From assembly GCF_023701525.1 (NCBI RefSeq), contig NZ_JAMQAW010000036.1, forward strand, positions 44,084 to 108,083: a DNA stretch of 64,000 nucleotides. The letters are read 5' to 3'. Source of the DNA: Streptomyces albipurpureus. Its GTDB lineage: Bacteria > Actinomycetota > Actinomycetes > Streptomycetales > Streptomycetaceae. This document shows, piece after piece, positions 1 through 8,229 of the stretch. Position 1 is the stretch's first letter; the number at the start of each line of letters is the position of its first letter. The translations under genes were made by a program, and so were the position numbers. Below the pieces are notes generated by a model. It did not search any database. It saw nothing but the letters and a program-made list of their open reading frames with translations, and was not told the origin of the DNA.

Positions 1-43
1 ACGCGCCTCGGTGGCCCCGGTGGGAGCCGTGGTCAGTGCTTGC

Positions 44-628
44 TCAGCCGCGGCGGCCGAGCAGCTTCCAGGCCGTGGGCAGCGCACCCATCGCCAGGGC
101 CGCCTTCAGCGCGTCGCCGATCAGGAACGGGGTGAGGCCCGCGGCGATCGCCTGGGAGAGGGTCATACCGGTGGAGAGCGCCAGATAGGGCACACCGACC
201 GCGTAGATGATCACCGAGCCGAGGGCCATGGTGCCGGCCATCCGCAGTGCGGACCGGTCCGCGCCACGGCGGGCGAGGGCGCCGACGACCGTGGCCGCGA
301 GCAGCATGCCGAGGATGTAGCCGAAGGACGGCATCCCCCAGCCGGACTCGCCTTCGGCGAACCAGGGCATCCCGGCCATGCCGGCCAGTGCGTAGAGCAT
401 CAGCGAGAGAAGGCCTCGGCGGGCGCCCAGGGCGGTGCCGACGAGGAGCGCGGCGAAGGTCTGGCCGGAGACCGGGACCGGGGAGCCGGGGATCGGGAGC
501 GCGATCTGGGCCGCGATTCCCGTGAGGGCCGCACCCCCGATGACGAGCGCGATGTCCCGGGTACGGGAGGCGGGCAGCAGGTCCGCGAGGACCGCGCCGG
601 GACGGGAGGTGGCTGTGGCAGTGCTCAT
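44..628 (-). CDS. bioY: Biotin transporter substrate-binding subunit BioY
   Basis: Membrane S-component that captures biotin for import, alone or with an ECF energising module. The 194-residue product is almost wholly hydrophobic, with about six predicted membrane helices, and carries BioY-type stretches (IPGSPVPVSGQTFAALLVG, then GARRGLLSLMLYALAGMAG), at the usual family length. The ATG at 628 (MSTATATS) was chosen because GGAG lies about 6 nt upstream; an in-frame start at 685 would add a non-family N-terminus. No bio biosynthesis or EcfAT genes are in view, and the next gene is divergent. A perfect 12-bp palindrome at 706-717 lies upstream. Family call is firm; the energising partner is unknown. 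Confidence 0.93.
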   Translation of the reverse strand: MSTATATSRPGAVLADLLPASRTRDIALVIGGAALTGIAAQIALPIPGSPVPVSGQTFAALLVGTALGARRGLLSLMLYALAGMAGMPWFAEGESGWGMPSFGYILGMLLAATVVGALARRGADRSALRMAGTMALGSVIIYAVGVPYLALSTGMTLSQAIAAGLTPFLIGDALKAALAMGALPTAWKLLGRRG

Positions 629-1020
629 CGGGACTCCGCGGAAGCGAGGGAAGGTGTAGGGAGAAGCAAGGAATCTTTGAAGCACAGCGACCGTAGCCCA
701 GGAGCGAACGATCGTTCACCATCAGCCATCGACAAGCCCGATACGGCTGCTTCATGGGGAGTCAACAAATTGGCGACTACACACGCATGGGGGCGTGACT
801 CTCGTCACTGAGGTGGGGCCCTCTTCGCTCCAGCGGAGCATTTCACGGCGCCTGTTGGGTTCCACTAAAACCCCGGGACGCATACGGAGGCCCTCGCAGG
901 GCACTCGCATGGATACCTTGTGTCAATCCAGTGACCGTATAGCGGACGTGTGTTCCCCGTGAGCGGGCGCCGTGCTCAAAATTGCTCCGCTCACCCTCTG
1001 CCAAGGAACAGGGCACTTCC
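629..1020. other. Divergent intergenic region, bioY / permease
   Basis: 392 bases without a gene, holding the promoters of two divergent transporter genes. The only distinct element I see is the 706-717 palindrome on the bioY side. A weak AAGGA at 1003-1007 precedes the permease start. Confidence 0.5.
706..717. promoter_or_regulatory. Palindromic candidate operator upstream of bioY
   Basis: GAACGATCGTTC is a perfect 12-bp palindrome, 78-89 nt upstream of the bioY start and about 300 nt from the permease start. It resembles TetR-family operators. Biotin genes in other actinobacteria are controlled by the TetR-family repressor BioQ, but the spacing here differs from the BioQ site I recall, so the regulator is unassigned. 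Confidence 0.4.
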
Positions 1021-2448
1021 ATGTCTCGGACCTCCGCGCCCCCACCAGCGCCCGTCGACCGTCGCCCGGACGATGTGACGCTGTCGCACGGACTCAAGCA
1101 ACGCCATCTCTCGATGATCGCCCTCGGCGGTGTCATCGGGGCCGGACTCTTCGTCGGATCGGGTGCGGGCATCGCCAAGGCCGGCCCCTCCATCGTGATC
1201 GCGTATGCCCTCTCCGGGCTGCTCGTGATGCTGGTGATGCGGATGCTCGGCGAGATGTCCGCAGCCAATCCGGCATCCGGCTCGTTCTCGGTGCACGCCG
1301 AGCGGGCGATAGGCCCCTGGGCGGGATTCACCGCGGGCTGGGCGTTCTGGTTTCTGCTCTGTGTGGCCGTGGGTCTTGAGGCGATCGGCGCGGCCAAGAT
1401 CATGACGGGCTGGCTGCCCGGCACCCCGGAGTGGGCCTGGGCCGCCCTGTTCATGCTGGTCTTCTGTGGCACGAACCTTGCCGCCGTGAAGAACTTCGGG
1501 GAGTTCGAGTTCTGGTTCGCCGCCTTGAAGGTGGCCGCGATCGTGATCTTCCTGGGGATCGGCGTTCTCGCCATCACGGGACTGCTGCCGGGCACGGATG
1601 CCCCGGGCACCGCGAACCTCAGTGGCGACAGCGGCTTTATGCCCATGGGCGTGGACGGTCTGGTGGTCGGGTTGCTCGCCTCCCTCTTCGCCTACGGCGG
1701 TCTGGAGACGGTGACCATCGCGGCTGCCGAATCCGAGGACCCGGTACGCGGGGTCGCCAAGGCCGTGCGTACCGCGATGTGGCGGATCGCGATCTTCTAC
1801 ATCGGCTCCATGGCGGTGATCGTCACCCTGGTGCCATGGGACGACCCCCAGGTGGAACAGAAGGGGCCGTATGTGGCGACCCTGGATCATCTGGGGATTC
1901 CGGCCGCGGGCCAGATCATGAACGTCGTCGTGCTGATCGCCCTGCTGTCCGCGATGAACGCCAATATCTACGGGGCCTCCCGGATGGCCCGCTCGCTGAT
2001 CGCACGCGGGCAGGGTCCCCAGGCGCTCGGGAAGACCTCGGGCGGAGTGCCGCGGCCCGCGGTGCTGTTCTCGTCCATCGTCGGTTTCGGATGTGTGCTG
2101 CTCAGCTACTGGCGCCCGGATGACGTCTTTATGTGGCTGCTCAACATGGTCGGCGCGATCATTCTGATCGTCTGGATCTTCATCGCGATCTCCCAACTGA
2201 TCCTGCGGCGCAGGACCGAGCGCGAGGACCCGGCCCGGCTGGTGGTGAGGATGTGGTGGTACCCGGGTCTGACCTGGGTGGCGCTCGCCGGGATGGCCGC
2301 GGTGTTCGTCCTGATGGCCAGGGAGGCGGACACCCGGACCCAGTTGCTCTCATCGGGCGGGTTGACCCTCGCGCTCGCGGCGATCGGCTGTGCCCGGCAG
2401 ATGGCTGGCGCCCGAAAGGCCGCCGCAGCCGAGGCCCCAGCCGAGTGA
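1021..2448 (+). CDS. Amino acid permease, APC family
   Basis: Secondary transporter importing an amino acid or amine with a cation. The 475-residue protein has about 12 membrane segments. The family signature starts early: LKQRHLSMIALGGVIGAGLF followed by VGSGAGIAKAGPS, the unwound TM1 substrate-binding motif of GabP/AroP/ProY-type permeases; EMSAANPASGSFSVHAERAI is the conserved TM3 region. The ATG at 1021 is preferred over upstream alternatives because homology begins soon after; its RBS (AAGGA, 13 nt away) is weak. Length fits the family. Substrate cannot be set from sequence; the GABA/proline-type subgroup is my best guess. It appears monocistronic. Confidence 0.9.
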   Translation: MSRTSAPPPAPVDRRPDDVTLSHGLKQRHLSMIALGGVIGAGLFVGSGAGIAKAGPSIVIAYALSGLLVMLVMRMLGEMSAANPASGSFSVHAERAIGPWAGFTAGWAFWFLLCVAVGLEAIGAAKIMTGWLPGTPEWAWAALFMLVFCGTNLAAVKNFGEFEFWFAALKVAAIVIFLGIGVLAITGLLPGTDAPGTANLSGDSGFMPMGVDGLVVGLLASLFAYGGLETVTIAAAESEDPVRGVAKAVRTAMWRIAIFYIGSMAVIVTLVPWDDPQVEQKGPYVATLDHLGIPAAGQIMNVVVLIALLSAMNANIYGASRMARSLIARGQGPQALGKTSGGVPRPAVLFSSIVGFGCVLLSYWRPDDVFMWLLNMVGAIILIVWIFIAISQLILRRRTEREDPARLVVRMWWYPGLTWVALAGMAAVFVLMAREADTRTQLLSSGGLTLALAAIGCARQMAGARKAAAAEAPAE

Positions 2449-2744
2449 CGGCCACTTCCAGCGCGCCCGCGACCGCTGTTCACCCTGCTCAGCGCTCGGG
2501 GCCTTGACCACCGACGCCGAAACTCCCGGGGCCCGGCACGCGCCATCCAGCGCAGCGCTCGGGGCCTTGGCCGTGTGACCGCGTCCACCGTCACACAACG
2601 CCCCCAAGACCGGGCGGCCGCACCCGCCCAGCGCCCGATCGACCACCGTACGAGGAGTCCTGGAGCCCAGGGTTCCCCCTGCGCCCCTCGTCGGTGAATC
2701 GGTGCGGCATCGGCTTTCCCCCTTCGCGCGATCCGCCCGGGTGA
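2449..2744. repeat. Intergenic stretch with 17-bp direct repeat
   Basis: The 17-mer CAGCGCTCGGGGCCTTG occurs at 2490-2506 and exactly again at 2553-2569, 63 bp apart, just after the permease stop. No ORF here has protein-like composition. I see no clear terminator; the repeat may be a local duplication. Confidence 0.6.
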
Positions 2745-3044
2745 CTAGAGGTCAAAGCCGAGGGCCAGCAGTTGACATCCGAGCAGGGCATGCGCCATGG
2801 CTCCGGTGGACGGGCCCCACCGGGGAACACTGGGGCTGCGCACACCCGCGCGGGCGTTTCGGTAGATCGGAATCCATGCCGTCACCAAGAGAACGGTGGC
2901 GATACCGGACAGTCCCCAGGCGGCCAGCAGTGTGTGCGGCGAAGGCCCACCACCGAGCCGAACTGTCTGAGCCAGTGACACGGCAATCAGAGGCACCACC
3001 CAAGGGCCTTCCATAACCGTGGTGCGCTCATTCTCCTCCGCCAT
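2745..3044 (-). CDS. Possible small membrane protein
   Basis: A 99-residue reading frame starting MAEENERTTV with three hydrophobic stretches (about residues 15-30, 40-61 and 82-97), arranged like a small integral membrane protein. The RBS in front of ATG 3044 is poor, and a better AGGAG just inside the frame belongs to another frame. The frame extends upstream to 3296 with non-protein-like sequence. I recognise no family. It could be an eroded gene or a chance frame in GC-rich DNA. Confidence 0.28.
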   Translation of the reverse strand: MAEENERTTVMEGPWVVPLIAVSLAQTVRLGGGPSPHTLLAAWGLSGIATVLLVTAWIPIYRNARAGVRSPSVPRWGPSTGAMAHALLGCQLLALGFDL

Positions 3045-3522
3045 TCCCGCTGCCCTTCGCCCATGCCGATGGCGGGACACTCTGGCCTCGACCACCGGAG
3101 TCAGCTGTCGCCAGGCTCGCGCGGGTTCTCCTCGGATATCCAACGATATCCAGGGAGAGATGAAACTCCAGGTCAGCGCGGCTACTTCCACCGAAGGCCG
3201 ACAGATGTCGGCGTTCTGAGGAACGCTTCCCCGTATCCCCGTATCCGCGTTCACGATGATCGCGCTTACGGATCTATGGGTGTACTCCACGGTCACGCCG
3301 TTGCGGCGACCCCACGCGAGATGGAAGACAGGCCGCGAAAGCTCCCCCCTCCGCGACGGCCAGCAACGTAACAGAGTTCATGTATGTGACGGAAAATCAC
3401 CGCGTGATAACAATGACGAGCCCGATATCGACTTCATCTGCCGGTATCATCGGCGAAATCGATGCCCTTGGCAGTCATATGACTAGCCCCGATACCCACT
3501 GAAGCGCCTACACCCGCAAATC
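3045..3522. other. Intergenic, no gene seen
   Basis: About 480 bases, noticeably more AT-rich toward 3360-3480 than its surroundings. That is compatible with promoters or laterally acquired DNA. No ORF of convincing composition and no clear hairpin was found. Confidence 0.4.
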
Positions 3523-4131
3523 TCATGCACAGGGCACATTGAGTGAGAGCAGCGCGCATTCACCCTCTTTCATACGCAGTTCGCTCACTGCCGTATTGCG
3601 GAGTACGGGGAAGGTTCGGCGATAGTTCCCGAGCGGAATCGAGAGCAACTCACAGAGCACCAGCCGCAGAAGAGTGTTGTGGGCCACCACCAGCACCCGC
3701 TCTCCGTCGTGCTCCCGTGCGATCCGACGCAGGGCGGCGACTCCCCGAGCGGCGGCTGCCCGGGGGTCTTCCGCACCCGGGAAGGGGTGGGCCACCGGAT
3801 CCCTGGTGAAGGCTGCCGCCTCTTCGGGGTTCTCGGCGGCGAACTCGGCGAGGGTGCGTCCCTCCACCACCCCGAAGTCGCACTCCCGCAGGTCGCGTTC
3901 ACGCTTCGGGACGAGATTGAGCGCCGTGGCCGCCGGTTCGGCCGTCGCGATCGCACGGGAGACCGTCGAGGTCCAGATCGCGTCGAGCGGGGTACGGGCG
4001 GCCCATCGGCCGAGTCGGCGCGCCTGGTCCTGGCCCTCGGAGGTGAGAGCCACCTCACTCACCCCCGCATAGCGGTTCTCGGCGTGCCACACGGTCTGGC
4101 CGTGCCGGGCCAGCAACAGGGTCGCGCTCAT
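3523..4131 (-). CDS. Histidine phosphatase family protein (phosphoglycerate-mutase-like)
   Basis: Broad-family phosphatase using a phosphohistidine intermediate. The N-terminus MSATLLLARHGQTVW carries the RHG catalytic loop with the nucleophilic His. SRAIATAEPAA is the second phosphate-pocket region, and VLVVAHNTLLRLVLCELL contains the second catalytic His. At 202 residues it matches the CobC/GpmB-like branch. ATG 4131 is well supported by GAGGAGG a few bases upstream; an in-frame start at 4203 is rejected. Substrate is not predictable. It sits alone between an intergenic stretch and the kinase gene on the same strand, separated by 328 nt. Confidence 0.9.
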   Translation of the reverse strand: MSATLLLARHGQTVWHAENRYAGVSEVALTSEGQDQARRLGRWAARTPLDAIWTSTVSRAIATAEPAATALNLVPKRERDLRECDFGVVEGRTLAEFAAENPEEAAAFTRDPVAHPFPGAEDPRAAAARGVAALRRIAREHDGERVLVVAHNTLLRLVLCELLSIPLGNYRRTFPVLRNTAVSELRMKEGECALLSLNVPCA

Positions 4132-4459
4132 GCCAGGTCCTCCTCGTCCACTCACTTCGTACCGGCTCACATCGGTACGTTCAGGTTCATACCCTCTGAT
4201 CATCTGCTGTGCCCAAGTGCGCCCCGGCGAACCGTCCTGCCCTCGCTCAGGTGTCGTGTCGACGTCCGCTGATCGATATCCGCCGACTGGTGTCCGCTCC
4301 GGACGCGCACTCAGCCCGTACGGCTCCCCTCGGATCCGCGCGTGGGCATCCGTCGGATGCGGTCGGCGGTGGGGGCAGCTCGGGCCAGCCGGCGCAGGTC
4401 ACACGGGTTCACCCCGTTCGCGCGGGCCCTCGGCCACAGGCACCCAGGTCCTCATGGAC
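4132..4459. other. Intergenic, no gene seen
   Basis: 328 bases downstream of the kinase gene. A 15-mer at the kinase 3' end (GTTCGCGCGGGCCCT, starting at 4461) recurs once about 50 bp further downstream of that gene. No ORF, hairpin or promoter motif is convincing. Confidence 0.4.
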
Positions 4460-5815
4460 TCAGTTCGCGCGGGCCCTGGCGTGCGCAGCCACCGGGCCCG
4501 GTAGCCAACCGCGCCGCTCCAACTCCCCCACCAGCACCCGATACGGCTCAAGGAAGCGATCTCTCCCACTCGGTGTGAACACTTCCCCCGGCCGGACCAT
4601 CCGGTGCGCCGCCGCCGCGAGCGTGGGGGCCGAACCGGCGCCGTAGGCGGCGAGCACCGCCATGCCGAGCGCTGGTTCGCCGTACTCCGGGACCCGCACG
4701 GCCCGTCCCAGCACCTCGGCGCGCAGTCGGGTCCAGTACCCGCTGCGAACCGCGCCGCCCGTGAAGGTCAAGGAGCCGTCCACCGGGGCTCCCAGCAGGT
4801 CCAGATAGTCGAGGCAGAGCCGTTCCATCAGGGCGATCCCCTGCAGCAGGGCCGCCCAGTGATCCGCGTCGGAGGTCGGGGTACCGAGGAGGAAGGGCAC
4901 GGCGTCGGGGGCCAGGAACGGGAAGCGCTCCCCGCGTCCGACCAGGGGGTACGCCACCGTGTGCGCCGGCTCGTGGTCGGCGGCCAGGGCGTCGAACGCT
5001 GCCGGGTCGGCGCCGGGGAAGGCCACGCGCAGCGCCCCGGCGCCGACGCTGGAGGCACCGCCGGGAAGCCAACTGCCGTCCGGCGAGCGGTGGCTGTAGA
5101 CCACCCCGGACGGGTCCCGCAGGGGGGTCGCGGTCACTCCCTTCAGGACCAGGGTGGTGCCGAGGACCGAGTTCCAGGAGCCCACCGTGAGCGCCCCGGA
5201 GGCGATCTGGGCGGCGCAGCCGTCGGTCATCCCGGCCACGATCGCCGTACCGGCCGGGATACCGGTCTCCGCCGCTGCCGCCGGGCCGACCTCGCCCAGC
5301 AGGGTGCCGGGGCTCACCACGTCGGGCAGCGCTTCGACCGGCACCCCGGGGGTGTCGAAGACCTCGCGCTCGGGGTCGTAACCCGTCTTCAGGGCATGGC
5401 TGGAGTCCGTCGCCAGCGGCCGTCCGGCGAGCCGGGAGACGATCAGATCCGCCTGGTGGGTGATGCGTCCGGGGCCGTACCCGGCCAGCAGCCAAAGGGC
5501 CCGGCCGGGGCCGCGGCCCGGGGCGCGGCCGTCGTCGTACATCAGGGCCGGGGTGAGGCTCCGGCCCGCTGGATCGGTGAGCAGGACCGTGCCCGATGTG
5601 GAGCAGACCGCCAGTGCGCGGGGGCGGTGGCCACCGTGCAGCGCGGCGCGGGTGGCGGCGCTGACCGCGGTCCACCAGGCGTCGGGGGACTGCTCGTGGC
5701 GGTTGCCCTCGCGGACGCCGGCGAGGGGTGCGCAGCCGCTGCCGTGGACGACGCCTTCATCGTCCGCGACCACCGCGCGGACGCTTTGCGTGCCGAGATC
5801 GATGCCCATCCACAT
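4460..5815 (-). CDS. FGGY-family carbohydrate kinase (kinase A)
   Basis: ATP-dependent kinase of a sugar, ketose or polyol. The 451 residues start MWMGIDLGTQSVRAVV, the N-terminal phosphate-1 motif of the actin-like fold. CSTSGTVLLTD and the D-D-G-R-A segment match the substrate region of pentulose kinases, GMTDGCAAQ lies in the hinge, and LTFTGGAVRSGYWTRL is the C-terminal adenosine motif. The glycine-rich GTTLVLKG loop is present. It is transcribed away from a DeoR regulator across a 149-bp gap containing a perfect palindrome, so the regulator probably controls it. Xylulokinase/ribulokinase-like, but no isomerase, aldolase or transporter is nearby to fix the substrate. Confidence 0.85.
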   Translation of the reverse strand: MWMGIDLGTQSVRAVVADDEGVVHGSGCAPLAGVREGNRHEQSPDAWWTAVSAATRAALHGGHRPRALAVCSTSGTVLLTDPAGRSLTPALMYDDGRAPGRGPGRALWLLAGYGPGRITHQADLIVSRLAGRPLATDSSHALKTGYDPEREVFDTPGVPVEALPDVVSPGTLLGEVGPAAAAETGIPAGTAIVAGMTDGCAAQIASGALTVGSWNSVLGTTLVLKGVTATPLRDPSGVVYSHRSPDGSWLPGGASSVGAGALRVAFPGADPAAFDALAADHEPAHTVAYPLVGRGERFPFLAPDAVPFLLGTPTSDADHWAALLQGIALMERLCLDYLDLLGAPVDGSLTFTGGAVRSGYWTRLRAEVLGRAVRVPEYGEPALGMAVLAAYGAGSAPTLAAAAHRMVRPGEVFTPSGRDRFLEPYRVLVGELERRGWLPGPVAAHARARAN

Positions 5816-5853
5816 AACAGCCCCTTAAGCCATAACCCTTTTCACGTTGCTTT

Positions 5854-5868
5854 ATGAGAAGTTCTCAT
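5854..5868. promoter_or_regulatory. Palindromic operator between kinase A and deoR-type gene
   Basis: ATGAGAAGTTCTCAT is a perfect 15-bp palindrome (7-bp arms around one G) in the divergent promoter region, 39 nt from the kinase start and 97 nt from the regulator start. It stands out in an AT-richer patch. Probable binding site of the adjacent DeoR-family regulator; I did not find a second copy by eye. Confidence 0.6.
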
Positions 5869-5964
5869 CTTGCACCGCGAAAAACCGCTGCGCGAAGCAT
5901 TGACGGCCCTCTTTAGCTGACTCAAGCTCTGTTGCGATTCAAGCCATCGGGCGTGGGAGGTCGG

Positions 5965-6747
5965 ATGGGACGGCAGCACCCCGCGTCACGCAGGGAGGCG
6001 ATAGCCGACCATGTGTTGGCGCGGGGCGAGGCTGCGGCCGCGGAACTCGCCGAGCGGTTCGGGGTCAGCTTGATGACCGTGCACCGCGATCTGGACGAGT
6101 TGGAACGGCAGGGGGTTGTCAGAAAGTTCCGAGGCGGTGTCACCGCACAGCCGTCCGGTGTGTTCGAGTCAAATGTGGCGTACCGAATGAAGTCCATGCG
6201 CCACGAGAAAGCGGGCGTCGCAGCGCGCGCGTTAGATCTCATCGAGCCGGGCATGGCGGTGATGCTCGATGACTCCTCCACGGTTTTGGAGCTCGCACGT
6301 CTGCTCGGGAGGGTCACCCCCCTGACCGTGGTGACCAACTTCCTCGAAGCGCTCACGCTGCTCTCCACCGAGCGCGGCATCCATCTGATCGCGCTCGGTG
6401 GCGACTACGATCCGCTGCACTCCTCCTTCCTCGGGGTCGCATGTGTGGAGGCCGTGCAGTCGCTGCGGGCCGACATCTCCTTCACCTCGACGTCGGCGGC
6501 GTCCGCAGGGTTCGCGTACCACCAGGAGCAGCACATCGTGTCCGTGAAGCGCGCCATGCTCGATTCGGCGGCCAGGAACATACTCCTGCTCGACCACAGC
6601 AAGCTGGGCCGGACCGCGCTCCACCGGTTCGCCCCGCTCTCCCGTTTCGACCTGGTCCTCATCGACGACGGTGCTCCGGCCGACGCGAGGCGCGAACTCG
6701 ACGAGCACAAGATCCCCTATCAGGTCTGCACCGTGGGCGACACCTGA
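5965..6747 (+). CDS. DeoR/GlpR-family transcriptional regulator
   Basis: Sugar-phosphate-responsive repressor. The 260-residue protein has an N-terminal winged helix (REAIADHVLARGEAAAAELA, then RFGVSLMTVHRDLDELE, the DeoR recognition helix) followed by VRKFRGGVT. The C-terminal DeoRC effector domain contains VMLDDSSTVLELARLL, LTVVTNFLEA, LIALGGDYDP and LLDHSKLGRTALHRF, which form the phosphosugar pocket. ATG 5965 follows GGGAGG at 5955-5960; the upstream TTG at 5932 has no good RBS. It is divergent from kinase A and lies 56 nt before the dehydrogenase, so it likely regulates both; its ligand should be the phosphorylated substrate of the pathway. Confidence 0.9.
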   Translation: MGRQHPASRREAIADHVLARGEAAAAELAERFGVSLMTVHRDLDELERQGVVRKFRGGVTAQPSGVFESNVAYRMKSMRHEKAGVAARALDLIEPGMAVMLDDSSTVLELARLLGRVTPLTVVTNFLEALTLLSTERGIHLIALGGDYDPLHSSFLGVACVEAVQSLRADISFTSTSAASAGFAYHQEQHIVSVKRAMLDSAARNILLLDHSKLGRTALHRFAPLSRFDLVLIDDGAPADARRELDEHKIPYQVCTVGDT

Positions 6748-6771
6748 CCGAATTGGCTCGTAGACCGTAAA

Positions 6772-6789
6772 TGATCTCGCGAACGATCA
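6772..6789. promoter_or_regulatory. Inverted repeat ahead of the dehydrogenase gene
   Basis: TGATC-TCGCGAAC-GATCA, with an inner TCGCGA, lies in the 56-nt gap between the regulator and dehydrogenase genes, ending just before the GGAGGAA ribosome site. It could be a second operator or an RNA hairpin; it does not match the 5854 palindrome. Confidence 0.3.
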
Positions 6790-6803
6790 CGCGGAGGAAT
6801 TGA

Positions 6804-7817
6804 ATGAAAGTCCTGGCTGCCGGCGACCATTTCGTCCGCAATTCCCTGATCGCCGAGGCATTGCGCCATGACCTCGCCGATTCCTCGCTGGAGCTGACCG
6901 AACTCACCCTGCCCTGGCCGATTGAGCCATTTGGGCAGGTCGGCGAAGTCAATGAGGCCAGTGACGCGGAGGATGCGCTGATCAGGGCGTTGGACGGCGT
7001 GGAGGTATGCGTCACTCAAATGGCCCCCTTCACCGAACGCGTCCTCAAAGCGGCGCCCGAACTCAAACTCATCGCGGTCTGCCGCGGTGGGCCGGTGAAT
7101 GTCAACGCGGACGCGGCGCGGGAGCAGGGGGTGCGGGTCTGCTACGCGCCGGGGCGCAATGCGGCCGCGACGGCGGAGTTCACGATCGGGTTGATGCTGT
7201 CGGCGCTCAGGCGCATCCCCGAAGCACACGCGTCGCTGACCGGGGCGGGCGGCTGGGACGGCTCCTACTACACCTACGAGCGCAGTGGGATGGAGTTGGA
7301 GGACACCCCGGTCGGCCTGGTCGGATACGGGGCGGTGGGCAGCCGGGTGGCGCGGGTACTGGGCGCGTTCGGGGCTGAGGTGGAGGTCTACGACCCCTAT
7401 GTGCGCGGCGATGTACGGGGAATGCGTACGTCGTCGCTGGAGGCGTTGCTGTCGCGCTCACGGGTGCTGACGCTGCACGCCAGGCTGACTCCGCAGACCC
7501 AGGGGCTGATCGGGGCGCGGGAGTTGTCGTTGCTGCCCCGGGGAGCGGTGCTGATCAACGCGGCCCGGGGCGGTCTCGTCGATACGGAGGCGCTCTGCGA
7601 CGCCCTGGACAGCGGGCAGTTGGGGGCGGCGGCGCTGGACACCTTCGAGGAGGAGCCCCTGCGGCCGGGCGCTCGGCTGCTGTCGCTGCCGAATGTGGTG
7701 CTGACTCCGCATGTGGGTGGGGCGAGCCAGTCGGTGGCGCGCAAGGCCGCGCGGATCGCCGCGGCCGAGGTCGTGCGGTACGCCAGGGGCGAGCCGCTGG
7801 CGAACGCCCTGCCGTAG
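6804..7817 (+). CDS. D-isomer-specific 2-hydroxyacid dehydrogenase
   Basis: NAD(P)-dependent oxidation of a 2-hydroxyacid or reduction of a 2-ketoacid. At 337 residues it has the family length. The nucleotide fold is seen as VGLVGYGAVGSRVARVLGAF, and the catalytic Arg, Glu and His occur in INAARGGLVDTEAL, DTFEEEPL and LTPHVGGASQ. The start ATG has GGAGGAA 6 nt upstream. It resembles the phosphoglycerate-dehydrogenase branch but lacks the ACT domain of biosynthetic SerA, so a catabolic role on a sugar acid or phospho-acid from the neighbouring kinases is more likely. Physiological substrate unknown. Confidence 0.9.
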   Translation: MKVLAAGDHFVRNSLIAEALRHDLADSSLELTELTLPWPIEPFGQVGEVNEASDAEDALIRALDGVEVCVTQMAPFTERVLKAAPELKLIAVCRGGPVNVNADAAREQGVRVCYAPGRNAAATAEFTIGLMLSALRRIPEAHASLTGAGGWDGSYYTYERSGMELEDTPVGLVGYGAVGSRVARVLGAFGAEVEVYDPYVRGDVRGMRTSSLEALLSRSRVLTLHARLTPQTQGLIGARELSLLPRGAVLINAARGGLVDTEALCDALDSGQLGAAALDTFEEEPLRPGARLLSLPNVVLTPHVGGASQSVARKAARIAAAEVVRYARGEPLANALP

Positions 7818-8229
7818 CCGGATCGCCCACCCTCGGTACCTGCCTTCCCCCACACCCGGCGACGGGGTGGGCGGGGGCCACGGTCGGGGCCGGGGCCGAG
7901 AGTCTGTTGGGGGGCTTTCGGCCCCGGCCCCGCGCCCCTGAGGGAGCCCGGGCACTGGCGCTCCAGCGGGACGACGTCGGTGTTCGGCCTGTGCAGAGGT
8001 GGCGTGGCGAGTGCGGTGCGCTGATGTTCGATCAGGAGTGTTCTCCCGTCGGGTGCGGCCCGCGTTGATGGTGGACGAGGGTCTGCCGCCGTCCGGGCCA
8101 GGTGGACCAGTTTCAGGGCGTGCGTGCGGGGTTGAGCACCCTGGCGGACGCGGGACCCGATCGTGGTCATGGTCGGCCGCACGCGCTACCGGGAGCACAG
8201 CGCTTGACCCTCACGTGGCGTCAGGCCGC
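7818..8229. other. Intergenic before the MerR-methyltransferase gene
   Basis: 412 bases holding the 7885-7932 hairpin. An open frame runs through part of it in phase with the next gene (from 7999), but its composition is not protein-like, so I treat it as non-coding. Confidence 0.45.
7885..7932. terminator. Candidate terminator hairpin after the dehydrogenase gene
   Basis: Perfect 14-bp inverted repeat (CGGGGCCGGGGCCG / CGGCCCCGGCCCCG) around a 20-nt loop, 67 nt after the stop. There is no U-tract, as is usual in Streptomyces. Confidence 0.5.
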
